A stretch of 14,100 bases of DNA from the NCBI GenBank assembly GCA_029934915.1, contig JAOZLI010000010.1, positions 7,579-21,678 of the forward strand, read 5' to 3'. A program made the position numbers and the translations under genes. The notes beneath the pieces are model-generated. The model searched no databases. It saw only the letters and a program-made list of their open reading frames with translations, and was not told where the DNA came from. Below, in pieces: positions 6,950 to 13,320 of the stretch (position 1 is its first letter; the number at the start of each line of letters is the position of its first letter). This DNA comes from Desulfocapsa sp. GTDB taxonomy: Bacteria > Desulfobacterota > Desulfobulbia > Desulfobulbales > Desulfocapsaceae.

Positions 6950-7927
6950 TCAAACCCTTGATGCCGGTGGACGAGTTGTTCCCACAGGTTTTCTGACCAC
7001 GGGCTTTGCTTTAGGTTTAGTCTGTTTAATAGTGGACATGGCAGCAGTGACCATGGAGGCCACATCTGTTAAATTGGCAGGAAGAATCATGGTGTTGTTT
7101 TCTTTTGCCAGTTTTCCAAATTCGTTGATGTAGCTTTTAGCTACTTCAAGATTTGCAGCTTCGTTTCCACCCGGCAGGTTTAAGGCTTCTGCCACTTTTC
7201 TGATTCCTTCGGCTGTGGCTTCTGCCACCATGGTAATCTCCCGTGCCTTTCCTTCTGCCTCATTGATCCGTTTCATTTTTTCGCCCTCTGACAAGGCAAT
7301 GGCTTCCGCCCTGTCACCTTCTGCCCTGTTGATGGTGGATTGCTTATCTCCCTCAGAACGAGCAATTTCTGCTCGTTTTTCCCGTTCTGCCTTCATCTGT
7401 TTTTCCATGGCTTCAAGCACAGTACGCGGTGGCTGAATATCTTTAATTTCATAACGAAGAACCTTAACCCCCCAGTTACCAGCAGCCTCGTCCAGTGCCT
7501 GAACAACCTGTCCGTTCAGGGATTGCCTGGCTTCAAAGGTTTTGTCCAAATCAATCTTGCCAATGGCGGATCGAAGGCTGGTCTGGGCGAGTTGTCCGGC
7601 GGCAAAATGGAAATTATCGATTCCATAGGCAGATTTTTTAGAATCAATAACCTGGATATATAAGATACCGTCCACTTCTAAAGTGACATTATCTGCAGTG
7701 ATACAGGTTTGAGCTGCAATATCAATGGGTTCTTCCTTGAGGCTGCGTCTGTAGGCAACCCGGTCAAAGAAGGGGATCAGGATATGAAATCCTGCCTGCA
7801 AAGTGGTTCTGTATTTACCAAGGCGTTCCACCACAAATTCGCTGCGCTGCGGTACAATAACAGCAGTTTTAATGAGGATAACGATCATAAACGCAATGAT
7901 GATGCCCAGTGCTGCAAATGTTTCCAT
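6950..7927 (-). CDS. SPFH/Band 7 membrane protein (paraslipin/QmcA-like)
   Basis: This 325-aa protein has one N-terminal membrane anchor (residues 4-28). The SPFH domain follows, with the typical VPQRSEFVVERLGKYRTTLQAGFHILIPFFDRV (28-61) and the ALDEAAGNWGVKVLRYEIKDIQPP segment. A long charged coiled coil with repeated AEG/SEG units (about 180-245) comes next, and a basic, Pro-rich tail ends it. Such proteins oligomerise on the membrane and organise protein complexes or regulate FtsH-type proteases. Start ATG 7927 has AGGAG six bases upstream. NfeD is encoded 31 bases upstream; SPFH-NfeD pairs are a conserved functional unit. The stop lies right beside the nested hairpins shared with rdgB. 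Confidence 0.93.
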   Translation of the reverse strand: METFAALGIIIAFMIVILIKTAVIVPQRSEFVVERLGKYRTTLQAGFHILIPFFDRVAYRRSLKEEPIDIAAQTCITADNVTLEVDGILYIQVIDSKKSAYGIDNFHFAAGQLAQTSLRSAIGKIDLDKTFEARQSLNGQVVQALDEAAGNWGVKVLRYEIKDIQPPRTVLEAMEKQMKAEREKRAEIARSEGDKQSTINRAEGDRAEAIALSEGEKMKRINEAEGKAREITMVAEATAEGIRKVAEALNLPGGNEAANLEVAKSYINEFGKLAKENNTMILPANLTDVASMVTAAMSTIKQTKPKAKPVVRKPVGTTRPPASRV

Positions 7928-7958
7928 GATATGCTCCTGTATAAAAAGGGTATTCTGA

Positions 7959-8405
7959 TTAAGAGAGTTTCTTAACAGTGATAAGCAGATCGTTCTGCTC
8001 GACTATTTCCACAACCTCATCTTCTTCAATGTCTTCACTGGCCTCTGCTCGCCAGAATGTACCGGAAAATTTCACCTGTCCTTCTGCGGGGGGTTTGATA
8101 CTGGATGTGACCACACATTTTTCTCCACCTTTGGCCAGGATGGAATCCGGTTCATCGTCTTTTGTATCACCAATAAAAACCTTCTGTACAATTCCACGCA
8201 GAGTGAAAAGACAAACCAGTGAAAGAACTAAAAAAACGGCCAATTGGGTGTTCACGCTCAATGGAAATAAATAACAAGCGAGTGCCGTCAGCCATGCGGC
8301 AAGACCGAAAAAAAAGAGGATAAATCCTGGAACTGCCATTTCCAGAACAAAAAAAGTTACACCAATAGTAAGCCACATCAGGCCGGGATAGGTTATTTCC
8401 ATCAT
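7959..8405 (-). CDS. NfeD-family membrane protein, short form
   Basis: This 148-aa protein has three or four hydrophobic segments in the first ~75 residues, then a soluble C-terminal OB-fold domain (about 85-145, including GTFWRAEASEDIEEDEVVEIVE). This is the short NfeD type that lacks the N-terminal ClpP-like protease domain. It is thought to work with SPFH proteins in membrane organisation. Two adjacent ATGs occur; the first (8405) has AAGGA six bases upstream and is preferred. It is the first gene of a two-gene minus-strand operon with the promoter at 8448-8476. Confidence 0.92.
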   Translation of the reverse strand: MMEITYPGLMWLTIGVTFFVLEMAVPGFILFFFGLAAWLTALACYLFPLSVNTQLAVFLVLSLVCLFTLRGIVQKVFIGDTKDDEPDSILAKGGEKCVVTSSIKPPAEGQVKFSGTFWRAEASEDIEEDEVVEIVEQNDLLITVKKLS

Positions 8406-8447
8406 GTGAAATCCTTTAGGGAGAGGAAGAAGTTTTATTGTTTAGTT

Positions 8448-8476
8448 ATTGTATGAGAATGAGATGAAACAGTCAA
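8448..8476 (-). promoter_or_regulatory. Sigma-70-type promoter of the nfeD-SPFH operon
   Basis: On the minus strand, TTGACT (8471-8476) is followed after exactly 17 bases by TACAAT (8448-8453). Each hexamer matches consensus at five of six positions. The nfeD start lies about 43 bases past the -10, leaving a short leader that contains the AAGGA ribosome binding site. Confidence 0.75.
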
Positions 8477-8589
8477 ATATAACAAAATTCATCAGTACAT
8501 ATTTTAAGTCGAAGGAGTGAATATGTAGGATATGCGTAATAAAAGCAAGTCCGGTCACTCCTGTAATCAGGAGGATAACCTCTCCCTCT

Positions 8590-8654
8590 TATAAGACATA
8601 ATATTGGGAAATATGTTGACTTTGCCTGCCGCATCGTTTGTACTAAGTCTTATA
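8590..8654 (+). promoter_or_regulatory. Candidate OmpA-gene promoter inside an inverted repeat
   Basis: TTGACT (8616-8621) is followed after 17 bases by TGTACT (8639-8644), a fair -35 and a weak -10. An 8-bp inverted repeat brackets it: TATAAGAC at 8590-8597 and GTCTTATA at 8647-8654, the right arm lying at the expected transcription start. This arrangement suggests an operator pair, but no regulator can be named. Confidence 0.45.
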
Positions 8655-8735
8655 GCTAAGAGTTAACACAAGAAATGTTGAACGAACCTTAAGGTCACTA
8701 CAGTTGTTAACATGAGAAGTCAAATGGGAGTTGTC

Positions 8736-9428
8736 ATGAATAAACACAATAATGTGCAAGATCTTTGTCGCTTTGCTTTAATTGCCCTTCTTTGCCCATT
8801 TGTACTCGGTGGATGTGCAGGAGAAGTACGACATGACGGATCAAAGACTTATACGCTAGGTCAGAATGAAAACGTTACTTCATCGTATGCCTCACAGGGG
8901 GATGCGCAGACAAAGACTTACTCCAGTCAACAGGATGGTGTGACGTACACCGTTGGCAAGTATGATGGCGCGACAGCGCATTACACTATCCGCCCGGGAG
9001 AACTCCCCCCACCTCAGTTTAAAAATGTACAACACGAAGCCTCTTCGGTTCCAGTGCAGTCGCAGCAAGTTGAAGATGAAAAAGAGGATGTGCGCATCGT
9101 TTTGGAACTTTCAGATGTTCTTTTTGACTTTGATAAATGGATCATTAAAGACCCCTATTACATCGATTTGGATCGGTGGGCTGACTATTTATTGAACAAT
9201 CCGCAGGTTATGGCAGAAATTCAAGGGCATACCGATAGCACGGGGCCTGCAGCTTACAATCAGACGCTGTCGCTCAAACGAGCTAAGACTGTTATCAATT
9301 ATTTGCGTGGCAAAGGTGTTGCGGCCAACAGATTGACAGTGAAGGGCTTTGGTGAAAGCAGGCCGAAGGTCTCCAACAGCAGCAAAGAAGGTCAGCAGAA
9401 AAATCGGCGTGTGGAGATGCACTACTAG
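8736..9428 (+). CDS. OmpA-family outer-membrane lipoprotein
   Basis: From ATG 8736 this is 230 aa. A lipoprotein signal (FALIALLCPFVLGGC) ends in lipobox LGGC with Cys27 as the lipidated residue. The region after it is Ser/Thr/Tyr-rich with loosely repeated KTYTLGQ/VTYTVGK units. The OmpA C-terminal domain (about 115-230) binds peptidoglycan and shows LFDFDK, GHTDSTGPAAYNQTLSLKRA and the terminal GFGESRPKVSN...NRRVE. It is Pal-like in architecture but longer and without tol genes nearby. Start 8736 is preferred over ATG 8712 because GGGAG lies five bases upstream. The sigma-54 regulator follows after 26 bases on the same strand, suggesting one operon. Confidence 0.9.
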   Translation: MNKHNNVQDLCRFALIALLCPFVLGGCAGEVRHDGSKTYTLGQNENVTSSYASQGDAQTKTYSSQQDGVTYTVGKYDGATAHYTIRPGELPPPQFKNVQHEASSVPVQSQQVEDEKEDVRIVLELSDVLFDFDKWIIKDPYYIDLDRWADYLLNNPQVMAEIQGHTDSTGPAAYNQTLSLKRAKTVINYLRGKGVAANRLTVKGFGESRPKVSNSSKEGQQKNRRVEMHY

Positions 9429-9454
9429 TTGCTAATCTGCACTAAGGATGACAG

Positions 9455-10837
9455 GTGCTTCCATTGCTAATGAATCGACATCAGGCAAAATTGCTTCTTG
9501 TGGGAGAAGAAAGTGATTTTGTTCGGCGGTTAAAAAAAGATCTGCTGGGAAATGGTTTTTTTGTCCGGGAGACGCTTTTAGATCGCCAGGCTGATGGGCT
9601 GTCCGAAACCCTGCGTGTTGATGCTGTTGTTCTTTACTCCTGCCAAAAACATCATCTCGATGCTATTTCCATTGTTGAACGAATCAGATCTTCCAATCGT
9701 AACATTCCAATATTTTTTGTCGCCCGCTATGGTTCAGAGAAAAAGGCTGTGGCTGCCTTACGAGCTGGCGTGACAGATTACTATTCTGATCTGCACAGCA
9801 CTGATGAGCTGGTACGGTCGCTTAGGCATCATCTCCATGATTTAGTATCTGCTTTTAAGCTATCTGCAAAACAGGAGAGAGAGGTTCAGGATTCATCCAT
9901 GCCGGAACTATTGGGAGTGAGCCCTGAAATTAAGGAAATACGCTCTTATCTCAAAAAAGTAGCCACCATGAATAGTACTGTGCTTATCACGGGGGAAACA
10001 GGGACGGGCAAGGAGTTAGCTGCTGATTTTATCCATTGGTACAGCGAGCGTCGCAAAAAACCTATTGTACGGATAAATTCTTCAGCCATGCCCGAGCAAC
10101 TGGTGGAAAGTGAGCTTTTTGGCTATGAAAAAGGGGCGTTTACTGGTGCTCATTTTGCAAAACCCGGCAAATTTGAGCAGGCCGATAAGGGGGTACTTTT
10201 TCTCGATGAAATCGGTGAGATGTCTCCTGCTGCTCAGGCAAAAATTCTCCGGATTCTGGAAAGTAAAAGTGTTTATCGGCTGGGGGGGAAGAGTGAGATT
10301 TCCGTTAATGTTAGAGTTATTGCTGCCACCAATCAAGACCTTGAGGAGCAGATTGACGAGGGAAAGTTTAGGAAAGATCTGTTTTTCAGGTTGAATGTAG
10401 CTCGCCTGCATTTGCCCCCTCTGCGGGACAGGAGAGAGGATATTCCTGTATTATTGCATAAGTTTATGCATGAATTTAATCAGGATTTTGACCTCAATGT
10501 TACCGGTTTTTCAGAGAAATCATGGTTCTGTCTGTTAAAATATGATTGGCCTGGCAATATACGTGAACTGAGAAATGTTTTGGAATCAACCTATATCAGT
10601 GCTCCTTCTTCAACCATCACGTTTCAGGATTTACCAAAGTTGTATCAGAAAAAATTTCGTAGTACCTCCTTTAGTCCCAAAAGTGAGCGAGATCAGGTTC
10701 TTTCCGCTCTTTTTGCCACTAATTGGAATAAAAGCCGTGCTGCTCAGGAACTCAATTGGTCTCGTATGACCCTGTATCGGAAGATTGCCAAACATCAGAT
10801 TGTTCAGAATCGTAGTATCCGTACTCCCATTTGCTAG
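9455..10837 (+). CDS. Sigma-54 activator with degenerate receiver domain
   Basis: This 460-aa protein has NtrC architecture: receiver-like domain (10-130), AAA+ (150-385) and a C-terminal Fis-type HTH (about 424-448, NWNKSRAAQELNWSRMTLYRKI). The AAA+ part is intact: Walker A GETGTGKE (180-187), GAFTGA (227-232), Walker B VLFLDE (247-252) and PPLRDRRED. The receiver has lost its chemistry. The N-terminal acidic pair reads VGEE (16-19), the phospho-acceptor position is Tyr61 (VVLYSC), and the Thr and Lys switch positions read Val/Ala and Asp112. It should therefore not be phosphorylated normally and is probably controlled by protein contact, ligand or expression. GTG 9455 is chosen because AAGGA lies six bases upstream. 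No histidine kinase is adjacent. Confidence 0.92.
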   Translation: MLPLLMNRHQAKLLLVGEESDFVRRLKKDLLGNGFFVRETLLDRQADGLSETLRVDAVVLYSCQKHHLDAISIVERIRSSNRNIPIFFVARYGSEKKAVAALRAGVTDYYSDLHSTDELVRSLRHHLHDLVSAFKLSAKQEREVQDSSMPELLGVSPEIKEIRSYLKKVATMNSTVLITGETGTGKELAADFIHWYSERRKKPIVRINSSAMPEQLVESELFGYEKGAFTGAHFAKPGKFEQADKGVLFLDEIGEMSPAAQAKILRILESKSVYRLGGKSEISVNVRVIAATNQDLEEQIDEGKFRKDLFFRLNVARLHLPPLRDRREDIPVLLHKFMHEFNQDFDLNVTGFSEKSWFCLLKYDWPGNIRELRNVLESTYISAPSSTITFQDLPKLYQKKFRSTSFSPKSERDQVLSALFATNWNKSRAAQELNWSRMTLYRKIAKHQIVQNRSIRTPIC

Positions 10838-10901
10838 CCAGCAGTATATTTCATAACATTTCCCCCTTTCCCTATGTCAGTTGTATGTGTTGTCCCAAAA
10901 G

Positions 10902-10920
10902 TGTCACAACGCCTGTGACA
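10902..10920. promoter_or_regulatory. 19-bp palindrome, possible operator or activator site
   Basis: TGTCACA-ACGCC-TGTGACA is a perfect inverted repeat with 7-bp arms and a 5-bp spacer. It lies about 200 bases upstream of the sigma-54-like element, within the range used by enhancer sites. It could instead be a short hairpin after the regulator gene, but no T run follows. Orientation is the reverse of a CRP site (TCACA first), so CRP is not proposed. Confidence 0.4.
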
Positions 10921-11122
10921 TATTTCTGTTACACTTCTTGAAACAGGATCAATATACCTAACCTTTTATGTAATTCGCATGTTTGGTCCTTTCTCTTTTC
11001 TCCACGTCTATTTGTAGACTGTATTTCTCTGTTACAGGGTACGCTGTTTATGCGTATCATGTCGTTGATTTGTCTCTTTATATCTCATTGTAATTACGTT
11101 TTATATTTGGTTTGTCATCTGG

Positions 11123-11137
11123 TGGTATGAAATTTGA
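11123..11137 (+). promoter_or_regulatory. Candidate sigma-54 (-24/-12) promoter
   Basis: TGGTATG-N4-TTGA has the -24 GG exactly 10 bases from the -12 position, matching TGGCACG-N4-TTGC except for the -12 C (here A) and pyrimidine changes in the -24 box. It lies about 100 bases before the muramidase start and downstream of a sigma-54 activator gene, which makes local control attractive. The missing -12 C keeps this tentative. Confidence 0.35.
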
Positions 11138-11236
11138 ATACACAATAGGCCTAAGAGAAATGAACACCTTTTCACACAAGTCCATATTCGCTGAGAGGCC
11201 TCAGTTTCCAAACGTAAAATAGAGGATTTTTAAGGA

Positions 11237-11979
11237 ATGAAAACTAACTTCGAAGACTCACTCAAACACGTATTGTGCCATGAAGGCGGGTGGGCAGATC
11301 ATCCGCGTGATCCCGGCGGTGCAACCATGAAAGGGATAACTCTTGCCACCTATAGGCGCCATTTTGGTGAGGAGAGGGGAAAGGATGACCTGCGTGCTAT
11401 CTCCGATGAAGAATTGTCCAAAATATATGATTCTGGGTATTGGAGTAAATGTCGTTGTGATGAGCTTCCTGCGGGTATTGATTACGTTGTCTTTGATGCT
11501 GCAGTGAATTCCGGGCCGGGTCGGGGAGTTAAATGGCTGCAGGCAGCAGTTGGAGCCAAACAAGATGGGGGATGGGGCCAAAAACGCTTGCGAAAGTTAA
11601 AGAACATGACTTCTTGGACATTCTCCACCATATGTGTGACCATCGCCTGGCTTTCCTGCGGGGCCTGTCCCATTGGCCTGATTTTGGAAAGGGGTGGTCT
11701 CGTCGTGTTGAAAAAGTGCGCGTCACCGCTATAGAAATGGGCAAGGGGGAAAGCCAGCCCATTCCGGAAATCACGCCATCTGTGGATTATGAAATTGTTC
11801 GCCATGGTTCCAGCGGAGAGTGGGGAAGCAGACTTCAGGAAGCACTTAAAATTCATGTGGATGGAAAATTCGGTAACGATACCGAAGGGGTACTGATAGA
11901 ATGGCAGCGAGAAAAGGGGCTGGCTCCTGATGGTATTGCCGGTCGCGTTACCTGGCAGGCACTGGGCCTGATTGCCTGA
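11237..11979 (+). pseudogene. GH108 muramidase with peptidoglycan-binding domain, frameshifted
   Basis: Two frames together encode one lysozyme of about 247 aa. Residues 1-111 (frame of ATG 11237) hold the GH108 start, with catalytic Glu16 in HEGGWADHPRDPGGATMKGIT and then YDSGYWSKCRCDELPAGIDYVVFDAAVNSGP. The homology continues in another frame from 11572: MGPKTLAKVKEHDFL..., RLAFLRGLSHWPDFGKGWSRRV. It ends in a peptidoglycan-binding type 1 domain (about 11790-11979, VRHGSSGEWGSRLQEAL...DGIAGRVTWQALG). One extra G in the G run 11567-11571 would restore DGGMGPKTLAK. As given, the first frame stops at 11734 without the C-terminal binding domain. Causes may be real decay, slipped-strand variation or a sequencing error. 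No signal peptide or holin is visible. AAGGA abuts the ATG; GAGGA lies ten bases upstream. Confidence 0.88.
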
Positions 11980-12147
11980 TTGTAGTAAAAATATGAACGC
12001 TAATATTATATTTTGTTGATATGTCGGTTTATTTTATGGATTGTTCAACTTTAATACAAGTGTAACCTTCCGCAGTGACAAGGTTATAATATATACAAGA
12101 TGTAATGTAGTTTATACTTTAAACATTGATAATGAGAGGAACTTTTA

Positions 12148-12264
12148 TTGCTTGAAAAACCACTGCAATTTATTGAAACAACACTCAATAACTATCTACG
12201 TCTACGTAATCGCACCACTGGCAATGACACCTTGCTGGAGCTGACCGATGTAGTGGATGAATAA
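12148..12264 (+). pseudogene. Truncated 38-aa frame, DUF4255-like N-terminus (tentative)
   Basis: TTG 12148 is preceded by AGAGGA at a perfect 7-base spacing, so this looks like a real gene start. The product is LLEKPLQFIETTLNNYLR followed by LRNRTTGNDTLLELTDVVDE and a stop. A helix of the form hhxxhxxhhxxxLNxYLxxRT leading into an h-h-h-VDE strand is the pattern I associate with the first 40 residues of DUF4255 (Pvc16-type) proteins, which cap contractile injection system tails. Those proteins are normally much longer, so this would be a stump. The assignment is from memory of the pattern and could be wrong; an unrelated small protein is the alternative. Confidence 0.35.
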
Positions 12265-12403
12265 GCTTTGATTGCGGTTTTTCTTAAATGGTTGGAACGG
12301 CCAATGGTAATCTCTCCCTTACCAAAAATAGGATAGCTAAAATAGAGAGGGGCACAACAGTAAAATGGTGATTACAGTACAATTGCTTTTCTCATAAAAG
12401 AAA

Positions 12404-12444
12404 ACCCGTCAAACATGGATACATCAACCAGAGGTTTGGCGGGT
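12404..12444 (-). terminator. Intrinsic terminator after the integrase remnant
   Basis: Arms 12404-12414 and 12434-12444 (ACCCGTCAAAC with GTTTGGCGGGT) form an 11-bp stem with one G-T pair and a 19-base loop. Read on the minus strand, the stem is followed by TTTTCTTTT, the expected U-rich tail. It lies 43 bases after the integrase stop. Confidence 0.65.
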
Positions 12445-12486
12445 GTGCATTATTTCAAATGTACTTTAATTGAAGAGGATGCCTCT

Positions 12487-13170
12487 TTATCCATACAGGT
12501 TTTCTAGCCATCTAATCGCTTCGGATTCGTTTACCTTGCCAAGATACCGTTGAGTTGTAGACAGATCAGCATGGCGAAGGATTACCTTGCTGATAATTTC
12601 AATTGGAACTCCTGACCTGGAAGCATAGGTTGCAGCGTGACGTCGCAAATCATGGGGACGGAGTACAACGCCAACCAGCTTTCCAGCATTCTTCACCATC
12701 TTCCATGCTGTGTTGTATGAGATCGGGAAGATGTTTTTTGGTAATTTGATCTCTTTGTCTTTAACATAGATTTTTAATCGATCCTGCAGTTTTCTGGGGA
12801 TATATACTGCCTCACTTTCTTTTCCACTTTTTGGATCTAGAATGATTAGCTTTCGATCGTCAATATCCGCAGGAGTGAGCTTTAGAACTTCCCCTATACG
12901 CATACCGCCGCGAGCCATCAACTCAAGAATAAGACGTTTTCAGGCATTCATCGTACGGAAAATGATCTCATCCACGGTTTCTTTATCAATAATCTTCCAC
13001 TGAATAATTTGTGGTCTCCGATAAATTTTCTTAAAGATGACTGAAGTACAAGGGTTTAAGAGGTGTGGTTGTGAGGAAACAATGAAGAAATTGTAGAAAG
13101 CAGAAAGAACTTTTCCTGTGTTTTGAAATGTATATTGCTAAATATGTGTGAAAATACGGGGTAAAATTTG
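12487..13170 (-). pseudogene. Tyrosine recombinase/integrase, broken by in-frame stops
   Basis: The C-terminal catalytic domain is intact from 12921 to 12487. It has the first Arg in MRIGE, Lys in PKSGKES, HDLRR, the second His in LRHADLS and the nucleophile Tyr in TTQRYLGK. Reading upstream in the same frame past a TGA (12940-12942) gives clear integrase sequence: RPQIIQWKIIDKETVDEIIF, and before that a core-binding stretch with LSAFYNFF and LLNPC. A second stop, TAG, is at 13138-13140; family-like sequence (QILPRIFTHI) continues a little beyond it. The short open frame from TTG 12921 is therefore the tail of a dead gene rather than a compact integrase. The TGA could come from one C-to-T change of CGA. 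No intact start was found; GTG 13213 is the furthest in-frame candidate. Confidence 0.85.
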
Positions 13171-13186
13171 AACGGTAACAACATTT

Positions 13187-13320
13187 GAGTCGTTTGATTT
13201 GTTGTGGATGTTCACAAATAAAGCATCAGTTTAATAGCATTCTTCACGTTTTATGCACCAGTTTGTTGACCATAATCACGAAATAGTGTATCAGTTTGTG
13301 CATGAAACGTGATATTTATA
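13187..13320. repeat. Degenerate ~33-bp direct repeats before the ATPase gene
   Basis: The 11-mers GCATCAGTTTA (13223), GCACCAGTTTG (13255) and GTATCAGTTTG (13288) recur at 32- and 33-base steps. Units one and two also share TCACG at the same internal position (22-26), and a weaker unit (GAGTCGTTTG, then TTCACA) starts at 13187. Overlaid on this is an inverted repeat, TCACGTTTTATGCAC at 13244-13258 with its near-complement at 13298-13312 (one mismatch). The right arm covers the ATPase start codon. It could be an operator array or integrase arm-type sites. Confidence 0.5.

Larger units (their letters stand above)
8406..8735. other. Divergent intergenic region, nfeD to OmpA gene
   Basis: These 330 bases hold promoters in both directions and several small symmetric elements but no convincing gene. 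A perfect 6-bp hairpin (CTCCTG-TAAT-CAGGAG) lies near 8561-8576. GTTAAC occurs twice (8662-8667 and 8705-8710). A ribosome-binding-like AAGGAG precedes an ATG directly followed by TAG (8523-8528). A 20-codon frame starts at ATG 8532; I could not assign it and do not call it a gene. Confidence 0.5.
10838..11236. other. 399-bp intergenic region before the muramidase gene
   Basis: No coding potential was seen. The region holds the 10902-10920 palindrome, the hairpin GTCTA-TTTG-TAGAC near 11008-11021 and TACGC/GCGTA arms near 11040-11056. It also holds the sigma-54-like element at 11123-11137 and two AGGCCT palindromes (11146-11153, 11195-11202). It is long and pyrimidine-rich, more like a regulated promoter region than a spacer. 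No clear intrinsic terminator for the upstream regulator gene was found. Confidence 0.5.
11980..12486. other. Gene-poor region with remnant reading frame
   Basis: These 507 bases hold no intact gene. The first 160 bases are AT-rich and include TATAAT at 12085-12090 with a poor -35 (TGTAAC, 18 bases upstream). A truncated frame (12148-12264) and the integrase terminator (12404-12444) are listed separately. In the frame of the remnant, 27 more open codons follow its stop before the next stop, with no recognisable domain. Confidence 0.5.

Noticed and set aside
7340..7663. 107-aa plus-strand frame opposite the SPFH gene
   Set aside because: It is the antisense shadow of a well-supported SPFH coding region and has no ribosome binding site or known pattern.
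12041..12244. Open frame of 67 aa on the plus strand
   Set aside because: Low-complexity AT-rich start, no ribosome binding site, no recognisable pattern, and it overlaps the better-supported frame at 12148 that has AGAGGA and a TTG start.
12940..12942. TGA in the integrase as a selenocysteine codon
   Set aside because: The position lies before the catalytic Arg in an ordinary helix, no cysteine is expected there, and a second stop (TAG) further upstream fits decay better.
13187..13320. Repeats before the ATPase gene as a CRISPR array
   Set aside because: Only 11 bases are shared per unit, the units are back to back with degenerate interiors, and no cas genes are present.
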